DNA from: Ichthyophthirius multifiliis
Lineage: Eukaryota > Ciliophora > Oligohymenophorea > Hymenostomatida
Direction of reading: 5' to 3'
Assembly: GCF_000220395.1 (NCBI RefSeq)
Contig: NW_004086444.1
Coordinates: forward strand, 202,412-266,411
DNA: 64,000 nucleotides
The notes beneath the pieces are model-generated. The model was not told the DNA's origin, searched no databases, and saw nothing but the letters and a program-made list of their open reading frames with translations. Below are positions 1 through 12,600 of this stretch, piece by piece. Position numbers and translations under genes: made by a program. How positions within the stretch are numbered: position 1 is the stretch's first letter; each line of letters opens with the position of its first letter.

Positions 1-3000
1 TAATATTAAAACATGATGAGTTAAGCTTATCTATAAATACCATACTAGCAATAATTTAGTATTTCTAAATTATTTATTTTGCATTTCATCCAATTGTAAT
101 TAACTTTTTATATTTTTTTTTTTTTTTTAAATATAATAAAAAGGTAAGTAAACTTTGGGATAGTAATTTAGCTAATAATGCAGCCTAAGTATTCGGATAT
201 GTAGGTATTTTCCATATATATAGATCTTAAACATGGAATATATGTTTAATTGTATTTTATATTGGTTTTATAATAAAATTAATATATTCACTTTGCTTTT
301 TATATTGTTGTGTTACTTTAAATAGATAAAAGATTTTTCCAAATTTAGTTACCAATTTTATAGTTATTACTACTAATTTATTAATAAATATACTCTATAT
401 GCCTTTCTTGGATGTCTTTTTAATTATAGTAAATTGCTCTGGAGAAAGTAATTAAACTAGTTTTAAATATGTTAGTTTGTATAAGGATATATAATGCTTT
501 AGTGTATTTTTTATTTATTTTTATAATAAAAGTTATTTAAATATCTCTTAAATAATTTAAATATTAATAGGGAATGCATATATTTTATTTTTCAGTATCA
601 ATATTTTGTATTATAATGCTTTTGTTATTCATTTTTATTTTCGGATATTTATATTTTGATGGAATATATAACGAATTCAAAGGTAATTCTAAAAAAAATA
701 ACCGAGGAAATATTACTTTAATTATCTACGAAACAGTTCTTATATTTAGCCTAAATTTCCTTAACGGAGCTAACTAAACTAATTTTATAGTAGTTATCTA
801 TTTAATTGGAAGTGCTTTTGTATTCTATATGATACATATAAATTCACCTTTTAATAATATTATTATTTAGAAAGTATGGTCCTATTTATAATCAGTAAAT
901 ACTTGGACAGCTATAATGTTAGCTATAGCTTGTGTAAAATAATCCATATATATATAGATATATATTATATTTTATAAATATATAAATATATTTAATAAAA
1001 AAGGTAACTGAAAAAAGAATATTTCATGGAATAATTTATGCCTGGTTAACAGGTTTACCTTTATTATTTTTTATAATTTTTTGGAATCCGACTGATAAAA
1101 TAAAAGTATTAAAAATAATATGAAAAATAAATAAAATAAAAAGGGTGAAGCAGCAATAAATATAAACGTAAATAAATTCGAAGATCCACAAGAAGTAATT
1201 GATCATGTTATATATGTTCAAAAACTTGTCTATAATGATATAAAAAAAACTAAATCGGGTCAACTTCTAAACGGATATATAGAATTTCATAACAAAACTT
1301 GTTTAAATGCAGTTTGTCCATTAAAAAAGGTAAAATTTTCAGTGATATTAAAAAAAAATGAACATGAATAAGCAAAAAAAAACAATAAATAAAATAATAA
1401 TAATAATAATTAAAATAACAATAATAATAATAATTATTAAAGATAAGATAAGAGATATTAATTTTGTTAAGAAACGTTATGTAAATTATTTGAATAAAAC
1501 ATCCTTAAATTCCCTACAAACATAAACCTTAGAATAAACTATGCTGTATATTTAATGAAAGTAATCAAAAGCAAATAACATGCCTTAAATTAAATTATAG
1601 AAGCTGAAAGTTTCAAGCAATCTTTTGATGAAAAGTTTATTTTGTATTATATAAAGAAGGTTATAGAGAATGAAATTTGCGAATTAAGCAATAATGATGA
1701 TGATTATGGAAATTAAAAGACCTAAGAGAGTGAAATTAATAATTTTAAACTTGCTATGGAATAAACTGTGGCTTTATTAATGGAATTTTGGAGTTAGTTT
1801 TCAGATGAAAAACCTGATTTGATAAAATTATATGATATTGGCAGTAAATTATTCCCTTTAAAATAGTTAGTTGATACTATGTAGAAAAAAATCACAAGAG
1901 GAAAAGGTGAACAAATTCCGAAAGTTTTGAGAGTTTATTCGAAGTATTTAATTGATATTTTTAATGATAAAAAAAACGGTGTACTATTGTTAGAAAAAGC
2001 AAATAAAATAGAGTAAAATATTCTCAATAAAAAAGAGTTTCATATAGGCTATACTTCTGAAATTAATTTAGATGGAAAAGAAGATGGAATCGCATTTATG
2101 ACAATGGAAGATGAAAAATTAGGAGAACTTTTGACTTGTAATTTGACTTTAGCAAGTCTTTTTGGATACAATAAATAGGATTTGATTAATAAAAATGTCA
2201 CAATGCTATAGCCTATTATATATATGTAACATCATTAGGATATTTTAAAATATTATATTGAAAAAGAAACTAAAAATGGCACATAACAACCATAAGATAT
2301 TAGTGTTAGAGAGAAAATTTTACATATTTAAGGCAAAAATAAATAGTAATATATTTTTCCAATTACATTAAAGATATAACCTGTCTATCATGCAATTAAA
2401 GATGGAAATGAGTATTTGGGAATTTTTAAAAAAGAAAAAGCTATTAAAAATATTGCCTATATTTAAAGTGATGAAAAAGGTATAATAAAAGATATTTCAT
2501 CATGTAAAATTAAAAATATATGTAGACATAAATTTTATTATTCTAAAATTTTTTATAAAAAAGCTTGTATAAATATATTAGGAATAGATATAAAAATTAT
2601 TACATTATAATAAATTTCCATTTAAAAAATAGTGATATAAATATATATATATATATATAATAATATATATATATATATATATAAATTTATATATTTTATA
2701 ATTTGATATATATAGTTTGAAGATATTGACGATTATAGATAGGAATGTTTGAGTAAATAAGGGAAAATAATAAATTATACATTTCCGAAATTTCATGACG
2801 ATTCAGTTATTTTCGGTAAAAGTGACAAAATGACAAAATTACTTGTTTAAATGTAAGATATAAAATTTAAATATAAAGGTGATGATAAACTCGGAAATAT
2901 ATTTAAAATAGAATAAATCCAAGACAAACCTTTAAAATCATAAAAATCTAAAATAACTTAAACGACTTTAGTTTTAAGTGAAAAAAAATAAATATTAGGT

Positions 3001-4392
3001 GCTTTTTAGTTTAAACTACATATATAGGAAGATGAAGATATATTATATAATGGGTAATTTATCGAAAGTGAAAATTATTCAGATTAAAATAATAATATTG
3101 AAACTACTTAATTTGATTAGAGTTAGATATAGTAAGGAAATGATAGTAAATTTGAAAATGCGAATAATCTTTCCTAATATTTAAATAATAATATCGTTTT
3201 TTTAAAATCAAATTAAATTAATGAGGAAAAATAAAATAATTAAGCTAGTTAATAATAACTTGAATTTTAAATAAAAAAAAATTATTGTGAAGGCATTAAG
3301 ACTTATAGATTGGTTAATAATTAATTATAGGATATAGAAAAATATAAAGATGATGAATAGGATGAAGATGAAGAAAATATGGAAGATGATAAATTAGAAG
3401 AATAACAATAACACTAAAATTATAAAAATAAATAAAATTAGTTAAATTTAACGGAATCAAAGGGTAATATTAATGCTTTTGATTACTCTAGAGCTTTAAA
3501 TGATGAACTAGATAAATAATCAGAATCAATTATTGTTTAATAATTAAAATATTTCTCTATTTTTGTTATTATAATTATGATAATGATGTATAAATAATAA
3601 AATATAAATTATTTAAATATAATAATAATACTTATATATATATAAATATATTATAGATCATGTATAGAATTTGGTATAAATAATAATTATATTCTAACCT
3701 AAAAAGATGGATATTAGAAAGTTTAATTAGAGTCTTAAAGACTTGCTTGTATAAACGAAATGATTTCCTATATAAGAGAAATTAATTTATTAGCTTTAGA
3801 TATTCGAATTCCTTAATATAAAATACAAAGTGTTGCAAATCCTGATAAATAATCAGATTTTACAGCTTTAAAAGAAAGAATATTAAACACAATAAACGAA
3901 CTGAAAGATTTAAATTAGAATTTGATAAATTTATAGAGTTCTTCAGATAAAATTGTAGATATTTAATATTTAGAGAATTAATAAAAAACATCCTTAAATA
4001 TAAACTCTGTAACTGAATAAATAATATCAAGAGCACATGCTATTATATAATAGAATTTAGATTTTATAAAGAATTAATAGACAGATAATTTTTATATATA
4101 ATTTAATGGATTAAATGATTATTCGGTTAAAATTTTAACTATAATGGATGAAAAAAATGCCTCATTAATTGATAATATATATCATATGCAAAATTATTAG
4201 ATAATTTTTCTCATTGTATCGATTTGTATTATGCTTATATTTTCGGTTATTTTAACTTTTTTATTAGGAAAAACTATCTTCGCGAAGTAAATTATACTTT
4301 CAGTTTTCTTAGATATATCAGAAAAAACATCAAAATATTTGTATACAAGTTGTGAGAATTTTATAGCTTAAATTAATACAGGAGAAGAAGGT

Positions 4393-4452
<60 letters not shown>

Positions 4453-5690
4453 TATAGATGATATATATAGTGAAGGTTATGCTTTTATTGATGATAAAGA
4501 TGATTTTGATGATTAAAAAGGTTCAATTTTTGGTAAAAAAAGAAAAAAATTCAAAAACGCTGATAGAGGTACTTTCGGATTCTTTTTCAAAATGCTTTTA
4601 ATTTCCATATTTTTTGAAGTTTATTTCTTTGTTAATTATTTTTTAGAAAGAAATTAATTATCAATAATGTCATAATTATTACTTGAATTTAACTGTACAA
4701 ATTTTTCAGAAGGATTTTATTCTTTAGCTTTAAATGGATAAAAGTAATTATTCATTAATAAAGGTTAAGCTTTTCTTAACGGACAAGCAGAAAATTAAGT
4801 TGCTTAAATGATTGAAAATTTTTTTAATGTAGATGCTACTATTCATTAAGTATATTTTTTTATTTTTTTATATTTTTATAATTTTTTTAGTAACATGCAT
4901 TAAATAGTCCTGTTTTTGATACTTCTATTGGATATTAAGATTCATTTGAAAATATTATGTTCAAAGATCCATGTAATATTATGGTTGAAAGAAAGTCTGT
5001 GAGTTAAAACGAATGTGATAATTTTCAATATTAGATTGTTAAATAGGTAAAAATTCATTTTTATATAATTTTCATTTTTTTTTTAGGGTATTATTACAGT
5101 TACTGTAAGATTTTTTTAATTAATTAGATATTTTAAAGATAGGTATGATTGGATTATTAAAAATCCTACTACTTAATTTAATTTTACTTAATTTAAAGGC
5201 TATGTAAAAATATAAAATCGTGACATAAGTATATAATAAAATAATTTATTAAATCTTTTAAGATTAAATGATTCCTATGAATTAAGTAATATTTTTTGTA
5301 AAATTAAAAACCCTGTATTTTTATTTTTAATAAAAAGATAGTATTTAAGTTATTTATTTGAAATCGGCTTATAGGTATTTATAAGAATAGTTTATGAAAT
5401 AAAACGAATATTCAATTAATAATTTCAAAGTTTAAAGAGTAATGTTACTTGTTATATTTATTGTTTGTCTTTTAGTAGGATTATTAATATATTGGTTACC
5501 TTTTTTACAACATTTAAATAAAGAAGTATTTTTAAAAATAATTTTTTAAATTTCTTTTTTAAAAAAAAAATATTAAATATAGATATGGTCAACTAAGTGT
5601 TTACTTTCTTTCATACCTGTCGACGAAATGACAAAAGTATAAAATATAGCTATTTTTATTAAAGATATTATTCTGGAAAAAAAAATATGA
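1..5690 (+). CDS. TmcB-like multi-pass PAS protein (5' truncated)
   Basis: A ciliate-code reading frame already open at base 2 runs through about a dozen short introns to TGA at 5688-5690; the start lies left of the window. The order of parts matches the TmcB (tiny macrocysts) family, large in ciliates. There is a hydrophobic N-terminal half with several membrane helices (about 150-1080). A segment ending in HNKTCLNAVCPL (about 1285-1322) is the family's Cys-rich signature. A PAS domain follows around 2100-2270 (GELLTCNLTLASLFGYN). An acidic Q/N-rich linker then leads to a C-terminal membrane block from about 4190 with single helices near 4200-4270, 4585-4640 and 5435-5510. Clear introns include 106-143 and 4391-4457, the latter made almost wholly of a TA repeat. 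It is probably a plasma-membrane sensor, but the ligand and output are unknown for the family. Family call secure, exon ends partly tentative. Confidence 0.8.
2640..2690. repeat. (TA)n-rich tract inside an intron of the TmcB-like gene
   Basis: Two alternating TA runs separated by a few bases. They lie between coding segments of the left-edge TmcB-like gene. The flanking exon resumes at the first AG after the run, so this is intronic simple sequence. Confidence 0.8.
4391..4457 (+). repeat. (TA)n intron of the TmcB-like gene
   Basis: The intron starts with GTATAC and is almost entirely alternating TA up to TATAG. Splicing restores a continuous frame from ...TGEE into DDIYSEGYAF on the other side, which supports both splice sites. 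A dinucleotide run this long is expected to be length-variable between strains. Confidence 0.85.
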
Positions 5691-6108
5691 GATAAAATAT
5701 TAATTTTATTCTATGTATTTTTATAATTAAAATATAAATATAAATTCCATATCATGACTATAATAAAAATTAAATTTTAAATTTTGTTTTTTTATAAAAG
5801 AATATTTAATCATTATTATTTTATGTAAAAATTAGCATTATATCAAAATAATTTTTGTTAATAAAATAAAAAATAAAATAAAGTAAAAATAAAATAAAAC
5901 TAGATATTAATTTTTTTAAAAAAAATAATACATATTAAAATATTTATATATTTAAATATATATATATATATAAAAAAAAATATTATAATTATATATAAAT
6001 AAATTTGTATTTATTTTTATATATATTTTATTTTAATTTTTTTTTTTATTTAAATTAAAATAAAATATATATATATATATATTTATTTTAAATATTAAAT
6101 TATCATTT
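5691..6108. other. Intergenic spacer between convergent genes
   Basis: This 418-base spacer lies between two tail-to-tail genes. It holds only A/T homopolymers and short TA runs; no reading frame, RNA gene or conserved site is recognised. It presumably contains both 3' untranslated regions. Confidence 0.6.
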
Positions 6109-8354
6109 TCAAACAGGTAAAGGTTAAGTATTTTTCTTAAGCCAATCTAAAGCTATTTAATCATTTTATTATTTTAGTACTGGTGATAATTTATTCCATA
6201 CCTATAAATAAACATCATTTAATGTAATTTTTTTTTTTACTTATTAATGATATTAATCAACAAATTAAGCATCATTTTTTGTTAATAAAGTATAATCAAT
6301 CAAATTTCTATCGTAAGGACACAAAGTTAAATTTTCGAAACCTAAAAATTCATTTCCTTTATTAATAACTACTAAATCATCCTCAATTCTAATACCAAAT
6401 TCTCCATCTTTATAATATCCAGGTTCTTTAAAAATTTATTACAATATATTATAAAAAATATAGTTAAATATACCATCAGAAACAATCATTCCTTCTAAAA
6501 GTGGTTCATTTCTATATTTACTGATTCCATGAGGTCCTTCATGTACATTTAAAAAATGCCCAATACCATGTCCTGTGCCATGACCGTAGTCCATATAATT
6601 AGCCCATAAATGTCTTCTGGCTAAAACGTCAATATCGCTTCCTGCAATTAGAGATTTTGAAGGCCATTAAACTCTCTAAACATCTATGTTTCCTAACAAA
6701 ACTCTTGTATAAGCATCTTTTTCTTCATTACTAGCATTTCCGAAATGTAAAGTTCTGGTTACATCAGTAGTTCCATCTCTATATATATATTACATATTTT
6801 ATAAAATTAATTTTTTTAAAAAAATATACAAATATTAAGCTCCAGAATCTAACAAATAAATTAAGTTAGGCTTTAATAAAGCAGCTGTTTTTTCACATGG
6901 TTTATAATGCACAATTGCTGCATTAGGCCCTACAGAAGATATAGTTTCAAAGGAAAGCCCTTTATTTTTATCATTTTTGAGTCTTTTTTCTTCCAAAACA
7001 AGTGCTGCTGTATATTCGTTTAAATTTTAATTTTTCTTAATGACTAATTCATGTTCAAGCCAGGCCAAATAACTTACTAAAGAAACCCCGTCTCGAATAT
7101 TACAATCTCTAAATCCTTAAACCTAAGTAGGTGTTTTTATGCCTTTTAATTTATTTATAATTCCTGTTCCAGACATTTTAATAATTTCCTACTAGTTCAA
7201 ATTAGTAGTAATTTTGTAATTTATTTCGCCTTCATGGATTGCTATTTTTTAAAAATTCGGTAAATCTTCAAATATCTTTTAGTAACTGGACATATTAATG
7301 TGATTTTCTTTTAAATAGTATTCTACTTCTTTATTTATTTTTCTCTAATCTACATAAAGTGTACCACAATATGAGTTTTAATTAAAATTAAAATTTATTA
7401 TCAAAAAAGATTTAAAAACTGGATTAAATTATATATCTTATCCTCTTAAATTTAAAATCCCTTTTTATTTACAATAAAAAAGTTTTTTTTTTTTAAAAAA
7501 AATATTTTATTTTACAAGCTATTTCGTCTAATTTACCAGTTAAAATCATTTATGCGTTTATCTCTTTTACTTTTTGAGAAATCAAATTTATTTTTTCCCC
7601 TGTAGATTATCCTACATACTATAATTCATGTATTATAATCTATATTTTTTTTTAATAATAAATTTGTATATATGTAAATAGATTTTTTTTTTTTCTAGTC
7701 TTAACTTATTCGATATTATCTTCTTATTTATTTTCCCATATTTCATCTACAAGATTTTATTCAATAGCCTCTAGTTATATATTGTGTTTTTCAAAAAATT
7801 TCTATCTATTTACAATAAGATCTAACAAATATTTAAATTAAAGATTATTTTTTTAAAAATATATTTATTTAACCTGTACTAACTAATAATGGGTCATATC
7901 CAATTTTCGAACCCTTATTAAGTAAAACGCTTACATCTTAAGTCCATGGTACTTATCCTTTTTTATTTAGTTTAAAATAATAAAATAAATACCTATTCCT
8001 AATTTTTTCATTTCCCAACCTTAATCAAGATTTTTTTCAGCCTTTAAATATTTTATGAATTAATAAAAGAAATCAAATTTTTATTTTACATCGAGCCAAT
8101 ATCTTGAATCGACCCATAAAAAAGCTTTTTCCTAAGTTATTAGAGCAAAGCCAGCAGAACCTTTAAAGTTAGAAATATAAGCAAGTCTTTCGTCAGAAGC
8201 AGCTATATATTCGCTCTTATTTATATTAGTATTTTTTTATATATATTTTTAATTTTACATTATGAGCATCATCGTGAGGGACTAAATAAGCATCGATATT
8301 TTTTTTTTTAAGAAGTTCTCGTATTTTAATTAATTTTTAGTCTACGTTTTACAT
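6109..8354 (-). CDS. Xaa-Pro aminopeptidase (aminopeptidase P, M24B)
   Basis: Cytosolic-type metallopeptidase that removes an N-terminal residue preceding proline. On the minus strand, ATG at 8354 opens [14 protein letters not shown], followed by an N-terminal creatinase-like domain ([19 protein letters not shown]). The C-terminal pita-bread catalytic domain carries all five expected metal ligands: Asp in DSGAQ, Asp in DGTTDVTRT, His in [12 protein letters not shown], Glu in DEPGYY and Glu in RIEDDL. The C-terminus (LLTKNDAQFVDQYH ... [13 protein letters not shown]) is the usual XPNPEP1 tail and ends at TGA 6109-6111. Several short introns interrupt it, for example one just after HDDAHN and one just after DSGAQ. 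Length and domain order are normal. There is no signal peptide, so a cytosolic enzyme is inferred. Very secure identification. Confidence 0.95.
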
Positions 8355-8739
8355 TTTAATTAAATGTTTTAATATCTCTTTTTTTATAAAATATATAATT
8401 TATGAATTTATAATAACAAATCTATTGTAAAAAATTTTTATGAATTAAATCAAGATTAGGTTTTATAATAAATATATTAATAAAAAAAATTAATATAAAA
8501 AACAAATAAAATAATTAAATCTAAAACATTAATTAAATAGAGAATTTAGTATAAGAAAATATATATTTATTTTTAAATATTGAATAAATATATTAATATT
8601 ATATATTTCATAATAAATATGTAATACATAGCTTATATATAAAATTAATATATATAAAAATTGTTAACGATCAATTAAAAAATATAATTTTTATTTTATA
8701 TTCAATTTAATTAAGAAAAAAGTATTTAGTTAAATAGAA
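8355..8739. promoter_or_regulatory. Divergent intergenic region
   Basis: This 385-base spacer separates the start codons of the aminopeptidase gene (minus) and the phospholipase-like gene (plus). It should therefore hold both promoters and 5' leaders. It is plain A/T sequence; no specific element could be identified. Confidence 0.5.
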
Positions 8740-9555
8740 ATGATTTATAAAAATAAATAAATTATTTATCTAATATTTGTATTTTTTTTAATAATAATTC
8801 TAATATAATTAATAAATTATGACTACGATTAACCTAATAATAATTTATTTAATTTCAGAAAAAAATAGCCCTCTATCACCAACTAAAATTAGATAACAAT
8901 AAAATACTTCGAAGAAGGCGAAAAAATACACATAATACATAAAAATTAAATATATACATTAAATTAAAGAATCCAATAATTATAAAAAATAAAACCAAAT
9001 TTAATAAAATTCTAAAAACTAAAAAATTAAAACATTAAAAACAAAATACAAAAACCCATAAATATACTTCAATTTACCTACGGAAATTGGTGCGGTCCTG
9101 AATACGGTGGATTAAATAATGAATGTAAAGATAAATGTATGCAAAACATATAAGAAATTTCAAACGAATGTAAATAATGTAATCAACCAATAGATTATGT
9201 AGACTCGATATGTATGTAACATGATTTCTGTATTACAAGATTTTAACTATAAAATACCTTTAAAGATACCTGCAAATATAAAATACTCTAAGTAGGAAGT
9301 ATTTTTTTAACAAGTTGTGAATGTACATATTTAATTATGAATAATTTATCATATGAAATGCTTTCTGAAAAATGTTAAAACACGGATTGTATTATAAACG
9401 GAATTATAATAAAAGAGGTTTTTGATAATATTTTATTTGACTGTGTTTGTTGTTATAAAGAATTCCATAGATCTTTAGAAGATAATAAAATGTATTTTAT
9501 TAACACTGCTAAGTGTGTTTTGCCGGATGAATGTAAAAGTTTTAATGGATAATGA
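8740..9555 (+). CDS. Secreted or membrane-anchored phospholipase A2-like protein
   Basis: A single uninterrupted ciliate-code frame of 271 residues runs from ATG 8740 to TGA 9553-9555. The first 30 residues contain a strong hydrophobic stretch (IIYLIFVFFLIIILIQL), a signal peptide or anchor. A Q/N/K-rich spacer follows. A cysteine-rich domain from about residue 110 includes YGNWCGPEYGG, matching the calcium loop of secretory phospholipase A2, and PIDYVDSICMQHDFC, matching the helix with the catalytic His-Asp pair. About 18 cysteines suggest disulfides. The predicted activity is hydrolysis of the sn-2 ester of phospholipids outside the cell or in the secretory pathway. The catalytic dyad and calcium loop look intact. 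The N-terminal linker is unusual for the family, and a non-enzymatic PLA2-fold protein remains possible. This upstream ATG was chosen because it is in frame with the domain; the ATG at 8819 is not. Confidence 0.75.
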
Positions 9556-9681
9556 TAAAATAAAAAAATATATTTATACAATTTCTTTTGAAAAATAGCT
9601 TTATTTATTTAATTTAATAAAATAAATAACAAATTTTTATATACTATATTGAATTTTTTATTAAAAAAATAAATAAATCGA

Positions 9682-12600
9682 TCATTCTTCCTCATAAGAA
9701 GATTCACCATTACTATGTCTATTATATTAAGCTTCTGGATCTAAATTAATAGGGTCTTCTGCATTCATAGAATCACAATCTGTATTAATAGCAATTAATA
9801 ACTAGCTTTTTAACGAAGCTTTATTAGTATAAGCTGGTAGTTCTAAATTAAAAAAGCATGTATCTGCTTTTGGTAGTAATTTATCAGAATTCGAGCTTGA
9901 ATAAGTAGCCGGTTTAATCATAAATCTAGTTTAATTTCTTTCGAATTCCTCATCATTAGGTGGCAATCTTTCCTATCCCCAGCAAAACTTGACAAACCTA
10001 AGAGATTCCGTATGATTTAATTCATGCAAAACCTCCCAAAGCATTTTCACATGGGGTGTGTTTTCGTTTAAATTTCCACTATAAATTGTATGTCTTTTAA
10101 GTAAATCGAAATCCACATTTTTCTTTCCACAAACCCACATTTCTAAATCCGAAGCATCCACCAAGTTTAACAATGGTAAAGGCACGATTTAATTTAAACC
10201 ATTTTTAATAGCATGAATTTGTAATTAACTTTCACCTATTTTGGCTTCGACTAATTTAGCTATATAATCAAGTCTGTCTTCATACCCAACCTATATTTTA
10301 GAACCATCTCTAATTAATTCTATAGTCGACATATCGCTTAGTGTAGTAGTGTAGGTTTCGAAAAAGGACTACTCAAAGACTTCTTTTTCACAATTTTCAA
10401 TAAATTTAATTAAATCAAATACAGGTTTATCGATTTCTTCCAAATCTTCCAATGTAACTTGTTAACTGACAAGCTATTTCCATAAAATTCGAGGTAAATC
10501 TAATGTTAAATGGGTCCCTGTGCGTATACATTCACCCATTAAAATTCCGAGAAACTCAAAAAGTTATAATTAATAAGAGCTTTTAGCAGATGGATTAATT
10601 ACGTATTTTTCACGAGAATCACCCATTTTAGATAAATTATTGGTTGATGGACATAATAAATTTAATTGACGTTTATGAGAAGATAATACATTAGGTTATA
10701 ATTCGGAAGATATATCTGCAAAAAATTACCTATAAGGACCTGATTCGCCCATAACTAATTCTCCTTTGAAAATTATTTCAAAAGCAATAAAAGGATCTGT
10801 TCCAGTAGGTTTAACAGGTCTATAAAAATTATATAAAATAATATAATATGTAAAATATTTTTATATTTATATATTATTATATTTTAAATATATATGTTAT
10901 CTTTTTGTACATATAATTATATTTTACCTTAATTATGTAATTGGAATATCTTTTATTTATTCATAGGCTTTAGTAAAAATAAAATCTTCTTTTTATAATT
11001 AAGTAGCAATATTTTTATGAGTTTATGCTTTTTAATCTTAATATTAATTATTATTTGTATTATTATAATTTAAATTCTAGCCTTAGTTTTTTTAAAAATC
11101 TATCTAATCTTACAATTTTAATCTTTCAACTTAAACTTTAGGCACCTAATCTCTCCTAAGGGCAGTTTTATTCAATACTTTCTAAGCGAGATCATTTTTA
11201 ATAGGGTTCATACATAAAACTCTATAATTAGAAAATTATGTAGACATTGACAAAGTTATAAAAGCGTTATTATTTTAATTCTAAAAATTGAAAATTTAAT
11301 AATCCAATGGTTCACATTTTGAGTCCATATTAATAAAAAAGATACTTTTTTATAATAGCTTATTTAAAAGCTTTATTAAAGCCCAAGAATATCTTATATC
11401 CCTTAAAGAACATACAGAAATAAGTCTATTATACTACATAGTACTCGATTCATGTAAATAACCAATTGGTTGTAATATGTTTTCATGTAAAGGTATTATA
11501 TTATTAGAGGATTGAATAAAGCGAATGTTTGTTGGATTATAATGAAGTACTTATTTCGTCTCTTTACATATTTCTATTTGGATTAATTTTATTAATTAGT
11601 TAAGCAGATTTTGTTATAATAAAATTGGATTTTCTCCTTATATCCAGCCTATTAAATCTAAATGCAAATCAAAGCCTAATTTGAATATTATTTCCCATGC
11701 GTTTTATGGGTTTTCGAAGGCTAGAATTGCTATTTTTTCTTATAATTATTTATAGTTTCTAAAGTCAACTAGATCTAATTCTTAGAATAATTGTTTTAAT
11801 AAACTAGTAGGTATTTAAGAACATCTTTATTCGATTTTATTTAATACTTAAGTACGTAATATATTCTATTCTTCATTTATCAATCTGAATTATAAAAATT
11901 CGTTTAGATTTTCATTCTAGGATATATTCTATGTTTCGATTTCTAATGGTTTAATTGAATTAAATTCTACTTTTTATTTTTCCAGAAATTAAATTTGAGT
12001 ATTTAATTGAAATATTTTATCATTGAATTATTCTAGATATTTTTTATAATTATTTTCCATGTCTTCTAAAGTAAGTATTTTTTCTTAGTTTTCTTATATT
12101 TATATAATTTATTATTATTATTTATAGTTTTTTTTTAAGGTTTTTTTTATTCTTTTTATTTCCTTTATTTTTTTTCTTCTTTTTCTATTTTTTTTTTTAT
12201 TTCAGATTCAAATTTACATTTTCTTCTTAAAAAACTTTCTCCTCATCTTAAATCTAAGTTTAAATTTTTTAAATCTATTATTAGATTTCTTCTTTTTTCA
12301 ATTAATAAAAATCACCAACTTATTATTAAATTATTTAAATTAATTTAGTTTATTTATTCTTTTCCTATTAAATCTCCTCATCTAAAATTTCTTCAATCCT
12401 AAGTTGTTTCTCCTTATTTTCTTTTTAATTTTTATCTGTTTTTCCTCTTCTTCATTATCTTCATCCTCTTCCCCTTTTCCCTCAATTACTTAAGGTTTAT
12501 GAGTTTCACAAATCTCACAAATTGTTGACTCCCAAGGATTTTCTAAAGTACAAGAAGGGCAATTCCAAAACTCCGGATCCTTAGCTTCCACTATCTATTC

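Noticed and set aside
1036-1263. Minus-strand frame starting MTRFSFFYIII
   Set aside because: Antisense to the TmcB-like exons encoding INVNKFEDPQEVIDHVIYVQ and the Cys-rich signature, which are clearly the coding strand.
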